DNA of 64,000 bases, from the NCBI RefSeq assembly GCF_010634855.1, contig NZ_MWLQ01000019.1, positions 1-64,000 of the forward strand, in the 5' to 3' direction. This document shows, one piece after another, positions 35,945 through 45,613 of the stretch. The stretch comes from Microbacterium sp. B35-30. Its GTDB lineage: Bacteria > Actinomycetota > Actinomycetes > Actinomycetales > Microbacteriaceae. The notes beneath the pieces were generated by a model that was given only the letters and a program-made list of their open reading frames with translations, ran no database searches and was not told the origin of the DNA. Made by a program: the position numbers and the translations under genes. Within the stretch, counting starts at the first letter, position 1; every line of letters starts with the position of its first letter.

Positions 35945-37144
35945 TCAAACGATCTCGAACAGTCCGGCCGCCCCTTGGCCTCCGCCGATGCACATCGTGA
36001 CGACCGCAAGCCTCGCTCCACGACGACGCCCTTCACGCAGCACGTGACCGACCATGCGCGCACCCGACATCCCGTATGGGTGACCGATCGAGATCGCGCC
36101 GCCGTTGACATTGAGGTTCTGTGGATCGATGCCCAATTCGTCCCGACAGAAGACGACCTGCGATGCGAACGCCTCGTTCAACTCCCAGAGGTCGATATCG
36201 TCGACCGTCAATCCCTCGCGGCGCAGCAATGCCGAGACCGCCGGCACCGGCCCGATGCCCATCTCGCCGGGGGCGACGCCCGCGACGGCGAGCGCTCGGA
36301 ACACGCCCAGCGGTTCGACACCGCGGCGGGCTGCTTCGTCCTCGGCCATCATGACGGTCGCCGCCGCACCGTCGGAGAGTTGACTGGCGTTTCCGGCCGT
36401 GACCGTCGAGATCGCCGACGCAGCGCCGTCGGCGAGGACCGGCCGCAGCGCGGAGAGATCGTCGAGCGTCGTCGAGGGGCGGTTGCCCTCGTCGCGGTCC
36501 AGAAACACGTCGCGGAACGTGATGTCGCCGCTCTGTCGATCGACGACCGCCTGGACAGAAGCCAGCGGCACGATCTCTTCGGCGAAGAGGTCGGCCTGCT
36601 GCGCGGCGGCAGTTCGCTGCTGTGAGATCAGAGCGTACGCATCCTGTGCCTCTCGCGTCACGCCGTAGCGCTCGGCGACGATCTCAGCGGTGTTAAGCAT
36701 TGGCAGGTAGATGTCCGGGATGTTCTCCTTGAGCCACGGGTCGACGGCGCGATGGGTGTTAATGTGCTCGTTCTGCACCAACGACACCGACTCCACACCG
36801 CCGGCCACGGCGATTCGCAGGTCGCCGTGAACGATCTGGGCTCCCGCGACGGCGATCGCCATCAGCCCCGAGGCGCACTGACGATCGACCGACATCCCGG
36901 GCACCGTGACGGGGAGGCCGGAACGGAGCGCGCTCTGTCGCGCGATGTTCCCCCCGGTGGCGCCTTGCTGCAGCGCCGCGCCGAGGATCACGTCGTCGAT
37001 GTCGGTGTGGTCGATACCCGCGCGCTCCACCGCTGCGGCGATCACATGGCCCGCGAGGTGCTGCGGCGGCGTGTTGTTGTAGGCGCCGCGGTAGGCCCTC
37101 GCAATCGGGGTGCGGGCGGCGCTGACGATAACAGCTCTGGACAC
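35945..37144 (-). CDS. Thiolase (acetyl-CoA acyltransferase)
   Basis: 399-aa thiolase with all key residues: the acyl-enzyme Cys90 in SVDRQCASGL, NEAFASQ, GGAISIGHPYGMSG (His) and the second Cys in VVTMCIGGGQGAAGLFE. It cleaves a 3-ketoacyl-CoA with CoA to acetyl-CoA plus a shortened acyl-CoA. The GTG start follows AAGGAGGAG. It completes the beta-oxidation set of 29.9-35.8 kb although it is transcribed towards it. The 253-bp gap 37145-37397 before it shows nothing definable. Confidence 0.93.
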   Translation of the reverse strand: MSRAVIVSAARTPIARAYRGAYNNTPPQHLAGHVIAAAVERAGIDHTDIDDVILGAALQQGATGGNIARQSALRSGLPVTVPGMSVDRQCASGLMAIAVAGAQIVHGDLRIAVAGGVESVSLVQNEHINTHRAVDPWLKENIPDIYLPMLNTAEIVAERYGVTREAQDAYALISQQRTAAAQQADLFAEEIVPLASVQAVVDRQSGDITFRDVFLDRDEGNRPSTTLDDLSALRPVLADGAASAISTVTAGNASQLSDGAAATVMMAEDEAARRGVEPLGVFRALAVAGVAPGEMGIGPVPAVSALLRREGLTVDDIDLWELNEAFASQVVFCRDELGIDPQNLNVNGGAISIGHPYGMSGARMVGHVLREGRRRGARLAVVTMCIGGGQGAAGLFEIV

Positions 37145-37397
37145 GGGTGTTCTCCTCCTTGTTGCGGACGTGATGGCGGGCTCGGCGCGGGGGTGCGCTC
37201 TTCGCCCGTAGTCGATGGGCTTCGGTCATCGCGCGGCTCCACTTCCTCGCGTCCGCACCATCAGAGCTGTCATGCCAGGCGTAGCGCTCATGGCAGGGGC
37301 CCGATCGAAAGGATGATTCGCACATGTAGCGACTTCGGTGTGCCAACATCGCGGACTCGATCTCACACGGCGCGCGGCGTTGCCGTTGTTCGGCGGG

Positions 37398-39827
37398 TCA
37401 GTCTGCGGTCACCTGGACCGAGGTCTTGCCGTGCGCCGACGTCGCGGCGACACGGATGCGGCCGCGACCAGTGGGGCGCACGACGGCGAGCAACCGCCCC
37501 TCGTGCGTCACGTGCGTGGGGCCTGCGAACGGCTGGTCGTCGTCGGGCTTCGCGCCGGACAGCGCGACTAGTTCGCCCGGACCGGTCACCGTCACGGTGA
37601 CCTCGGCGGACTCATCCACGGCCACTGTGCCCGCACCATCCTGCAGCGTGAGGTGCACGAACGCGAGATGATCGGGCGTCGCACCGATCTTCTTCCGCTC
37701 CGCACGCGCGACGAGCACCGCATCGCCCATGAGGCTCCGCAGCTCGGCGCGCCCCACTTCTTCGCCGTCTCGACGGGACACCGCGACGAGGGTTCCGCGC
37801 CGATACTCCGTCTCGAATCGCGCGATGAACCCCCGGGCCTGCGGCCTCGTCTCGATACCGACCGGACGCACGCCAAGGCTCACGCCGTCGAGCAACAGCT
37901 CGACATCGTCCGCATCGGTGTATACGTCGACGACCACGGGCGCTCCCTCCTCGACGCGCCAGGCCCAGCTCGAGAGCACGTCGTCCCATGCCCACCTTCC
38001 AACGGCGAGTTCACGCCCGTAGCCCTGCGGGCGGTGAACGGCGATGTACGGCTCGCCCCTCAGGCCCCAGACCGTCTCTCGCCAGTACGAGATCGGTCTG
38101 CGGATGCCGTTGATGTCGATGGTGCCGGCCTGTGACAGCAGCCACGGATAAGGCGACGCCATGCCGACCGGTTGGAGAGGATCGTCCGCGTACACGGCGC
38201 GGCCCGTACCCGCCTCACCAAGGTGGTCCCAGGCGGTCCACACGAAGTCGCCGATCACCTGCGGGTGCTTCTGCACCAATTCCCAGAGACGGTCGAGGCG
38301 ACTTGGGAATGTCTCGGATCCGACGATCACCCGATCCGGGAAGATCTCGGCGTCGAGGTCGTAGCGCGCCTCTGCGTAGTTGATCCCCGCGACATCCGCC
38401 TGGGCGTGCGCTTCCTCCGTGCGGACCGTTGCGATCTCGGCTGCCCCGACTCCAGCGGATCCATCAGAGCTCAGGATCGAGTTGAAGTCGACCGGGACCG
38501 AGTGGTCCTGCGCCGTCACCTTCGAGTCGATGATCGACACAAGAGCATTGACCGAGTTCATGAGCGGCCGCGTGGGGTCGAGGTTGCGCACCTTCTCAGC
38601 GATCCGCCGCCCCCACACGGCGCCGCCCGGTCGGCCGACCTCGAGGATCTCGTTGCCGATCGAGTAGAGCAACACGCTCGGATGATTGCGGTCGTTCCGG
38701 ACGAGAGCCTCGACATCTCGCTCCCACCACTCGGGAAAGCTGAGCGAGGTGTCGAACGAACTCTTGCCGACAGTCCATACGTCTGTGAGTTCGTCGATGA
38801 CGAACATTCCGATCTCGTCGCAGGCATCGAGTAGGGCACGACTCGCCGCGTTGTGCGCACTCCGGATCGCGTTGAAGCCGGCCGCCTTCAACAGTTCGAC
38901 CTTTCGGCGCTCCGCACCCGGGATGGCGGCGGCGCCGAGCGGGCCGTTGTCGTGATGGATGCAACCGCCCCGCAGCTTGACGGATCGGCCGTTCACGCGC
39001 AGCCCATGAATAGGGTCGATCCGAATCGAACGCACACCGAACACCGTCTCGTCGGCGTCGAGGACGTCACCCGAACCGTCGATGAGGACGCTTTCGACGC
39101 GATACAGATCCGGGGCATCGATGTCCCACAGTCGCGGCTCCCGAACGTAGTGCGGCACGCGTGCGACGGCGTGCTCGCCGGGCACGGTCGTAACGGGCAC
39201 CGACTTCTCGCTCACGGTCGCGCCCGAGGCATCGGTCACGCGGGACCGGAGCCGTACCGTCTGCTGCCTGCGCGCGTCGTTCCTCACCTCGACGGCGACC
39301 GCGACGACCGCGAAGTCCGCGCCGACCTCGGGAGTCGTCACCGTCACGCCGTCGACCGGGATGTGGATCTGATCGGCGACCGCGAGCCACACGTCGCGGT
39401 AGATGCCGACACCCGAGTACCAACGACTGTCCTGGTGGGTGCGCGCCTCGACCCGCAACGTGTTCCGAGAGCCCGCGTGAACACGCGAAGACAGGTCTAC
39501 CGAGAACGGGCTGTATCCGGAGGGCTGCTGAGCCACGAAGTCGCCGTTGAAATACACGACAGCGTCTCGGTACACGCCGTCGAATGTCACCACCACCGCC
39601 TTGTCGGCCCACTCCTGGGGGGCGTGGAACGCCTTGTCGTACACGACATGCGCACTCGGAAAGTATCCCGAGTGGGCTCCGTTCGGGCTGGCGGGCGTGC
39701 GCGGAAGGTCTCGGAGAGCGTCGTGCGGAAGAGTCACCCGCGAGGGCGCGGCGGGCGCCAGAGCCGCCGCGAACAGCGACTGCTTGGGCACGACGGTCCA
39801 TCCGTCGTTGAACGGTTTGCGCAGCAT
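37398..39827 (-). CDS. GH2 beta-galactosidase/beta-glycosidase 2
   Basis: 809-aa retaining glycosidase of the shorter GH2 type. It has a jelly roll (KPFNDGWTV; RVTLPHDAL), an Ig-like domain, the barrel with LRGGCIHHDNGPLGAAA and IRSAHN, acid/base in YSIGNEILEVG (Glu393), nucleophile in VGSETFPSR (Glu505), and extra C-terminal beta domains from ~residue 590 (DUF4982-like and a final FnIII/invasin-like part). This lay-out is common in beta-galactosidases and other exo-beta-glycosidases acting on plant glycans. No signal peptide. ATG preceded by AAGGAGCGGCGAGG. Single gene, with a regulatory element at 39899 shared with the acyl-CoA operon. Confidence 0.92.
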   Translation of the reverse strand: MLRKPFNDGWTVVPKQSLFAAALAPAAPSRVTLPHDALRDLPRTPASPNGAHSGYFPSAHVVYDKAFHAPQEWADKAVVVTFDGVYRDAVVYFNGDFVAQQPSGYSPFSVDLSSRVHAGSRNTLRVEARTHQDSRWYSGVGIYRDVWLAVADQIHIPVDGVTVTTPEVGADFAVVAVAVEVRNDARRQQTVRLRSRVTDASGATVSEKSVPVTTVPGEHAVARVPHYVREPRLWDIDAPDLYRVESVLIDGSGDVLDADETVFGVRSIRIDPIHGLRVNGRSVKLRGGCIHHDNGPLGAAAIPGAERRKVELLKAAGFNAIRSAHNAASRALLDACDEIGMFVIDELTDVWTVGKSSFDTSLSFPEWWERDVEALVRNDRNHPSVLLYSIGNEILEVGRPGGAVWGRRIAEKVRNLDPTRPLMNSVNALVSIIDSKVTAQDHSVPVDFNSILSSDGSAGVGAAEIATVRTEEAHAQADVAGINYAEARYDLDAEIFPDRVIVGSETFPSRLDRLWELVQKHPQVIGDFVWTAWDHLGEAGTGRAVYADDPLQPVGMASPYPWLLSQAGTIDINGIRRPISYWRETVWGLRGEPYIAVHRPQGYGRELAVGRWAWDDVLSSWAWRVEEGAPVVVDVYTDADDVELLLDGVSLGVRPVGIETRPQARGFIARFETEYRRGTLVAVSRRDGEEVGRAELRSLMGDAVLVARAERKKIGATPDHLAFVHLTLQDGAGTVAVDESAEVTVTVTGPGELVALSGAKPDDDQPFAGPTHVTHEGRLLAVVRPTGRGRIRVAATSAHGKTSVQVTAD

Positions 39828-39898
39828 CCTCGCCGCTCCTTCGGTCGGTGCACTGCGACGGACAGCCGCATTGCAAGAGTCTCCAACGACCTTAGACG

Positions 39899-39923
39899 AA
39901 TTTCACCCAAGTGTGCGAAATCG
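39899..39923 (+). promoter_or_regulatory. Regulatory element upstream of GH2-2
   Basis: Begins GAATTTCACCC and ends GTGCGAAATC. Matches 31616-31640 and, more weakly, the 11448 copy of the 25-bp element. Lies 72 bp before the GH2 ATG in the 252-bp gap 39828-40079, which shows nothing else. Confidence 0.45.
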
Positions 39924-40079
39924 GTATCGCCGTGGTCAAGCGGCCCACGCCGCCGGCACCCGCACGCCGACTCGACGAGGAGCGCCTCGATGGGTGAGTT
40001 CTGTCACGATGACTGCGCCGCTGCCGCTGCCGTCGCGGTGACGACGGCGGATAGTCCGGTGATTTCCTGCACGACGCCG

Positions 40080-42908
40080 CTATTTCGCGGGGAAGGTATC
40101 GGCCAGTACTTCGAGGATGTGCCGGTACGGCTGCGCCGTGACGCGTGTCATGCCCAGTTCACAGGTGCGGTTGAGGGATGCGTGCGCCACGCCGCCTGCC
40201 ACGGCGACTTCGTTTGCTTCGGGTGCGGTTGCCGATGCGGTGAGTTCGGGGTGCAGCATTCCGCGGTCACCGGCGAATGCGCAGCATCCCCAATCCTCCG
40301 GGATGTGCACTGTACCGGCGGCGGCCGCCGCGACGCGGGTGAGGGAGTCGTTGATCCCCATCCGGGTGGAGGAGCACGTCGGATGAAGGGTCAGTGACGC
40401 GACTCGCTCCCCCACGGGCAGCCGGTCGAGCACGACCTCGTCGACGAACTGAACGGCGTCGAGGACGCAGATGCCGATCTCGCCGGCGGCGTCCAGCAGC
40501 ACGTGCAGCCCTTCGGTGCAGGAGGAGGCGTCGCAGACGACGGGGAGCTCTCCGTCGAGCGTCGCCCGACGGAGAGATGTCGCCACGCGGTCTTTCATGA
40601 CGGCATATCCGTCGGTGAGGCCCTTGGATTTCCACGGCGTTCCGCAGCACAGTGATGGCAGGTCGTCAGGCGTTACGAGAGGCACGCCTGCTCGCCGGCA
40701 CAGGTCCAGGAACGACTCCGCCACCCCTCGCGTGCCGGGCTTGGCCGGCCCGAACATCGTCGTCGTGCAGCTGGAGAAGTACACGGCCACCGCGTCGGAC
40801 TCCGCGAACACCCGCCGTTTTTCCCCGCCGGCGGGGAGATCGCTGGTGTAACGGGGCACGATGTCGTCGCCGAGGACCGCACGACCCATGGCGGTGGCAG
40901 CTCCGGGAAGAGCTGCGGGGACGGCATCCGCCACCGTCAGTGCCATGCCCCCGATGCGACTGACTGTCTTCCAGTTCTTCGCCGCGAGCTTCCATCCCGA
41001 TTGCGTGACGGCGTTCTGGGTGTCGGTTCGCAGGCGCCGGACCAGGTCGCCGGTGTTGATGAGGACGGGGCAGGCGGTCTGGCACATGCCGTCGACGGCG
41101 CAGGTCTGGACCCCGTCGTAGTCGTATTCGGAGCGCAGTTGCTGCGCCAGCGCGGCATCTCCTGCCACTTCGGCTCGTGCCATCTCTCGACGCAGCACGA
41201 TACGCTCGCGCGGGGTGAGGGTGATGTCTTTGCTGGGGCACACCGGTTCGCAGTAGCCGCACTCGACGCAGCGGTCGACCTCTTCTTCCACCGTGTGGAC
41301 GATCTTGAGGTTGCGGATGTGTGCGGTCGGGTCGTCGCTCAGAACCACTCCCGGGTTGAGCAGCCCCCCGGGGTCGATGAGGGTCTTGATCTCGCGCATG
41401 ACCTCGTAGAGCTCGTCGCCGTACTGCCGCCGGACGAAGGGCGCCATGATGCGGCCGGTGCCGTGCTCGGCTTTGAGCGTGCCGCCTTGGGAGAGCACGA
41501 GGTCGACCATCTCGTCGGTGAATGCCTCGTAGCGTAGAAGCGATTGCGGGTCGTCGAAGCGTTCGTTGAGCAGGAAGTGGATGTTGCCGTCCTTGGCGTG
41601 CCCGAAGATCACGCTGTCCTCGTAGCCGTGCTGGTCGAACAGCTCGATGAGGCGCGTGCAGGTGGGAAGCAACCGGTCCACCGGGACGGCGATGTCTTCC
41701 AGCAGCGCGGTCGTTCCCGAGGGACGCGCGCCTGCGACAGCGGTGAAGAGGCCTTTGCGGATGTGCCAGAGTTGCGCACGCGTCACCGGGTCGGCCGTGA
41801 GTGCCGCCGGCACCGTCAACGCCAGCGCCTTCAGGAGCGCGGCGGAACCGGCGATCAAACGGCCCAGTTCCGCTGCGCTCTCGCCCTGGTGCTCGACGAG
41901 GAGCGCCGCGTGGCCGTCCACCTGGAGGGCCCGCAGCCCGGCGGTGGCGTCCGGGTCGCGCTGGGCGACGCGCAGGCTGGTGGCGTCGAGGAGTTCGATG
42001 GCGGCGAAGCCGCAGTCGACCAGTGCCGGCAGTGCTGCGGTCGCGGCATCCAGGGTCGGAAAGATCAGGAGGCCGGTCGCGACGTGCGCCTTGAGCGCAA
42101 CCGTGCGGAAGGTGGCCTCGGCGACGAATGCGAGAGTGCCCTCGCTCCCGACCAGCAGGCGTTCGAGGATGTCGACCGGACGGTCGTAGTCGAGGAAGGC
42201 GTTGAGGCCGTACCCCATCGTGTTCTTGATCGCGTAGAGCCGCTCGATGGCGGCAACCGAGTCGAGGTTCGCGCGGACGCGGTCGCGCAGTCGCTCAAGC
42301 CCGGCATGGATGCGCGGCTCGGCCGCGCGCAGGAGGTTGTCGGCATCGCCCGCCGTGGTGTCCACGACGGTCCCGGACGGCAGCACGAAGATAGACGAGG
42401 ACAGAGTGCGGTAGGTGTTCGAGTGGGTGCCGCAGCACATGCCGCTGGAGTTGTTGGCGACGACGCCGCCGATGGTGCAGGCGATCTCGCTGGCGGGGTC
42501 GGGGCCGAGCTTGCGGCCATGCCGGATGAGCCGGGTGTTGACGGCTCGCACGGTCGCCCCCGGTCCGGTGCGGACGAGGTCGCCGCCTTCCCGCACCTCT
42601 ATGGTGCGGAAGTTCTTCCGCGTGTCGATGAGGACCCCGCCCGTGCCGGCCTGCCCGGAGAGGCTGGTCCCACCGGAGCGGAAGGTGACGGGAACGCCGG
42701 CGCGCTGAGCAGCGCGCATCGTCGCCGCGACATCGTCTGCGTCGCGCGCGGTGACCACGGCCTGCGGCGTCAGAAGGTAATGCGAGCCGTCGTGCGCGGC
42801 GGCAAGCCGGTCGGTGGCCCGCACTCCGACGACCACGCCGGTCGCTTCAAGCTCCCGCAGCAGCGCCGGATCGGGGGCGGGCAGCGTGGCGGTTTCAGTG
42901 GGACTCAC
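40080..42908 (-). CDS. FAD/Fe-S 2-hydroxyacid dehydrogenase (GlcD/YdiJ-like fusion)
   Basis: 942 aa. Residues ~40-260 form an FAD-binding domain of the PCMH/VAO type (VTFRSGGTSLSGQAG; IGGVVANNSSGMCCG). A GlcD-type C-terminal oxidase cap ends near residue 535 with HAKDGNIHF and EHGTGRI. Two 4Fe-4S motifs follow (CVECGYCEPVCP; CAVDGMCQTACP). Two CCG domains come last (SLCCGTPWKSKG; EDWGCCAFAGDRGM). Enzymes of this architecture oxidise D-lactate, glycolate or D-2-hydroxyglutarate and pass electrons to the respiratory chain. The GTG start overlaps the dehydratase stop by 14 bases, so it is coupled to that gene. It should oxidise the lactate or glycolate released by the FAH-type hydrolase at 45610 (inference). 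Confidence 0.88.
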   Translation of the reverse strand: MSPTETATLPAPDPALLRELEATGVVVGVRATDRLAAAHDGSHYLLTPQAVVTARDADDVAATMRAAQRAGVPVTFRSGGTSLSGQAGTGGVLIDTRKNFRTIEVREGGDLVRTGPGATVRAVNTRLIRHGRKLGPDPASEIACTIGGVVANNSSGMCCGTHSNTYRTLSSSIFVLPSGTVVDTTAGDADNLLRAAEPRIHAGLERLRDRVRANLDSVAAIERLYAIKNTMGYGLNAFLDYDRPVDILERLLVGSEGTLAFVAEATFRTVALKAHVATGLLIFPTLDAATAALPALVDCGFAAIELLDATSLRVAQRDPDATAGLRALQVDGHAALLVEHQGESAAELGRLIAGSAALLKALALTVPAALTADPVTRAQLWHIRKGLFTAVAGARPSGTTALLEDIAVPVDRLLPTCTRLIELFDQHGYEDSVIFGHAKDGNIHFLLNERFDDPQSLLRYEAFTDEMVDLVLSQGGTLKAEHGTGRIMAPFVRRQYGDELYEVMREIKTLIDPGGLLNPGVVLSDDPTAHIRNLKIVHTVEEEVDRCVECGYCEPVCPSKDITLTPRERIVLRREMARAEVAGDAALAQQLRSEYDYDGVQTCAVDGMCQTACPVLINTGDLVRRLRTDTQNAVTQSGWKLAAKNWKTVSRIGGMALTVADAVPAALPGAATAMGRAVLGDDIVPRYTSDLPAGGEKRRVFAESDAVAVYFSSCTTTMFGPAKPGTRGVAESFLDLCRRAGVPLVTPDDLPSLCCGTPWKSKGLTDGYAVMKDRVATSLRRATLDGELPVVCDASSCTEGLHVLLDAAGEIGICVLDAVQFVDEVVLDRLPVGERVASLTLHPTCSSTRMGINDSLTRVAAAAAGTVHIPEDWGCCAFAGDRGMLHPELTASATAPEANEVAVAGGVAHASLNRTCELGMTRVTAQPYRHILEVLADTFPAK

Positions 42909-44613
42909 GGGAGACCTTCGAACCGCTAGAACCGACGAGGAAGTCGAGGTCGGCTCCCGTATCTGCCTGCATGACGTGATCGACGTAGAGTCGCTCCCAG
43001 CCGCGGCGGGGATTGGCGAAGCCTTGCACGGTGGCGTCGTTGACACCACGCGCGGCGAGCTCTTCAGCCGGCACCTCGACGTCGAGGCGGCGGTTGCGGA
43101 CATCGAGATTGATCCAGTCGCCGGTCTGCACCCGCCCGAGGGGCCCGCCCGCGGCGGCCTCGGGTGTCACGTGCAGGATGACGGTGCCGTAGGCGGTGCC
43201 CGACATCCTCCCGTCGCAGATGCGGACCATGTCGCGCACTCCCCTCTCGAGCAGCTTCTTCGGCAGCGGCATGTTCGACACCTCGGGCATCCCGGGATAC
43301 CCCATGGGTCCGCATCCGCGGAGGATCATGACGGAGTCCTCGTCGATGTCGAGGTCGGGATCGTCGATGCGGGCGTGGAAGTCCTCGATCGAGTCGAAGA
43401 CGACCGCGCGGCCCCGATGCTTCAAGAGGTGAGGCGATGCGGCGGCGGGCTTGATGATCGCTCCACCCGGCGCAAGCGATCCGCGGAGAACGCTGATCCC
43501 CGCGGCGGGGATCAGCGGCTGGGTGCGCGACGCGATCACGTCGGCGTCCCAGATCCGCGCGTCGTCGAGGTGGTCCACGAGCGGGCTGCCGGTGATGGTG
43601 AGCGCCGTGGGGTCGAGCAGGTCCTTCACCTCGCGGAGCACGGCGAGGAAGCCGCCGGCGCGGTACAGGTCGTCCATGAGGTAGCGCCCGGCGGGCTGCA
43701 GGTTCACCAGGAGCGGCACGTCGGCGCCGATGCGGTCGAAGTCGTCGATGGTCAGGTCGATCCCGAGCCGCCCGGCGATCGCCAGCAAGTGCACGACCGC
43801 GTTGGTCGAGCCGCCGATGGCGGCGAGCGCGACGATGGCGTTGTGGAAGCTCGCCTTCGTGAGGAAGGTCGACGGGCGTCGATCCGCCGCGACCAGCTCC
43901 ACCGCCAGCCGCCCGGTCTCGTGCGAGGCCTCCAGCAGCCTGCTGTCGGGTGCCGGCGTCCCTGCGAGCCCCGGGACGATCGTTCCCAGGGCCTCGGCGA
44001 CGAGCGCCATCGTCGAGGCGGTCCCCATCGTGTTGCAATGCCCCTTCGACCGGATCATCGACGACTCCGACTTCTCGAACAGCGCCTCGCTGAGCGTGCC
44101 CGCGCGCACCTCCTCGCTCAGCCGCCAGACATCCGTGCCGCAGCCGAGCGCCTCGCCGCGGAAGTGACCGGTGAGCATGGGGCCTCCCGGGATCACGACG
44201 GCAGGAAGATCGACGGATGCCGCGGCCATGAGCAGCGCCGGAATCGTCTTGTCGCATCCCCCCAGGAGCACCACGCCGTCGATCGGGTTGGCGCGCAGCA
44301 TCTCTTCGGTGGCCATCGCCGCCATGTTGCGCCACAGCATCGCCGTCGGACGCACCTGCGTCTCACCCAACGACACCACCGGCAACTCCAACGGGATCCC
44401 GCCCGCCTCGTAGATCCCGTTCTTCACCGACTGCGCCACTTCATCGAGGTGCGCGTTGCAGGGGGTGAGATCCGACGCAGTGTTGGCGATGGCGATCTGC
44501 GGGCGCCCGCGGAACGCGGTGTCGGGCACACCCCGCCGCATCCACGCGCGATGGATGTAGGCGTTCCGGTCGTCTCCCGAGTACCACTCCGAGCTCCTGA
44601 GGTCGGACGCCAT
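42895..44613 (-). CDS. IlvD/EDD-family sugar-acid dehydratase (L-arabinonate dehydratase-like)
   Basis: 572-aa Fe-S dehydratase. Three cluster Cys stand at 52 (LTPCNAHL), 120 (LLGGCDKT) and 193 (SKGHCNTMG), the same spacing as in L-arabinonate dehydratase, and the catalytic Ser is in GRMSGTAYG. Start (LRSSEWYSGDDRNAYIHRAW) and end (ADTGADLDFLVG) also match the pentonate dehydratase branch rather than IlvD proper. It converts an aldonate to a 2-keto-3-deoxyaldonate. Known members accept L-arabinonate, D-xylonate, D-fuconate or D-galactonate, so the substrate is open. Divergent from the lactonase operon; 14-base overlap with the FAD/Fe-S gene. Confidence 0.92.
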   Translation of the reverse strand: MASDLRSSEWYSGDDRNAYIHRAWMRRGVPDTAFRGRPQIAIANTASDLTPCNAHLDEVAQSVKNGIYEAGGIPLELPVVSLGETQVRPTAMLWRNMAAMATEEMLRANPIDGVVLLGGCDKTIPALLMAAASVDLPAVVIPGGPMLTGHFRGEALGCGTDVWRLSEEVRAGTLSEALFEKSESSMIRSKGHCNTMGTASTMALVAEALGTIVPGLAGTPAPDSRLLEASHETGRLAVELVAADRRPSTFLTKASFHNAIVALAAIGGSTNAVVHLLAIAGRLGIDLTIDDFDRIGADVPLLVNLQPAGRYLMDDLYRAGGFLAVLREVKDLLDPTALTITGSPLVDHLDDARIWDADVIASRTQPLIPAAGISVLRGSLAPGGAIIKPAAASPHLLKHRGRAVVFDSIEDFHARIDDPDLDIDEDSVMILRGCGPMGYPGMPEVSNMPLPKKLLERGVRDMVRICDGRMSGTAYGTVILHVTPEAAAGGPLGRVQTGDWINLDVRNRRLDVEVPAEELAARGVNDATVQGFANPRRGWERLYVDHVMQADTGADLDFLVGSSGSKVSRESH

Positions 44614-44701
44614 TGTTTACCAACTTTCGGAAATTACGTCTGATTGACGGAATATGACTATAGTAGCGGCGTCAGCACGCCATGCATTGAAGGGGACGAA
44701 G
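44614..44701. promoter_or_regulatory. Divergent promoter of the sugar-acid cluster
   Basis: 88 bp between the dehydratase and lactonase starts. It contains AT-rich stretches (TTTCGGAAATTACG; GACGGAATATGAC) and GACTATAGT at 44656-44664. That last sequence resembles the GACTAT/ATAGTC dyad before the IclR gene (48971), so it is a candidate IclR site. Confidence 0.5.
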
Positions 44702-45613
44702 TTGACCATCACGGATGCCGTCATTCTGGCCAACCCCATCAGGTGCGAGTTGGGCGAGGGCCCGGTGTGGGACCCCACCCGACAGGTGGTGCTGTGGGTC
44801 GACATCCGGCGCGGACTCGTGTTCTCCGGGCGTCTGGACGCGCACGGACGGATCAGCGACGTCGAGCATGTGCCGTTCCCGGGCACGGTCGGCGCCGTCG
44901 CGGTCGCCGAAGACGGATCCTGGATCGTCGCCGCCGCGGAGACCTTGCTCGTCCACCCCGCCGCCGGGTCGACGCGGGAGCTCGTCCGCGTCATCCGTGC
45001 CCGGCAGCTGCGACGGACCAACGACGGGAAGCCGGATCCGGCCGGACGATTCCTCATCGGAACGCTGTCCCTCGGGGACGACTCGCAGAACGAAGTGCTG
45101 GTCCGCCTCGAGCGGGACGGTTCACTGACGACCATCGACGATGACCTCACCCTCTCCAACGGGCTGGCGTGGAGTCCGGACGGTTCCGTCCTGTACTCGG
45201 TGGACACGCTACGGCGCGTCGTTTTCGCCAGGTCCTACGACATGGCGACAGGAGCGACGGGCGAGCGCCGGGCACTGATCGAGTTCGCCGACGGCTTCCC
45301 GGACGGAATGTGCAGCGACGCGGACGGCTACCTCTGGATCGCGATGTGGGGGCTGGGCGAGGTGCGCCGCTACACGCCCGAGGGCGAGCACGAGCGTACG
45401 ATCCGAGTCCCCGCCCCCCATGTATCGAGCGTCGCCTTCGCCGGCGAAAGCCTCGACACCCTCGTCATCACCACCGCGACGCAAGACCTGACCGACGAGC
45501 AGCTTGCCGCGTACCCGCTGTCAGGAAAGCTGTTCACCGCTCGGCCAGGGGTTCGCGGACTACCCGTGCCGCCGTGGAGCGGCGTGGCCGAGAACGAGAA
45601 GGAGACCCCATGA
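44702..45613 (+). CDS. SMP-30/gluconolactonase-family sugar lactonase
   Basis: 303-aa six-bladed beta-propeller lactonase. Metal ligands are recognisable as Glu in RCELGEGPVWD, Asn in RRTNDGKPDPAGRF, Asn in LSNGLAWSPDG and an Asp in VLYSVDT. Opens the aldonolactone made by a sugar dehydrogenase. The TTG start follows GAAGGGGAC at good distance; an in-frame ATG at 44654 is possible but lies within the promoter. First gene of the four-gene operon lactonase-hydrolase-dehydrogenase-SDR; its stop overlaps the next start (ATGA). Confidence 0.88.
   Translation: MTITDAVILANPIRCELGEGPVWDPTRQVVLWVDIRRGLVFSGRLDAHGRISDVEHVPFPGTVGAVAVAEDGSWIVAAAETLLVHPAAGSTRELVRVIRARQLRRTNDGKPDPAGRFLIGTLSLGDDSQNEVLVRLERDGSLTTIDDDLTLSNGLAWSPDGSVLYSVDTLRRVVFARSYDMATGATGERRALIEFADGFPDGMCSDADGYLWIAMWGLGEVRRYTPEGEHERTIRVPAPHVSSVAFAGESLDTLVITTATQDLTDEQLAAYPLSGKLFTARPGVRGLPVPPWSGVAENEKETP

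Noticed and set aside
42909..43103. Upstream extension of the FAD/Fe-S dehydrogenase
   Set aside because: It lies within the dehydratase gene, has no ribosome site and does not resemble the family; the GTG at 42908 gives the proper N-terminus.
41544..44643. Two long plus-strand frames opposite the FAD/Fe-S and dehydratase genes
   Set aside because: Antisense shadows; the minus-strand proteins have full sets of catalytic motifs.
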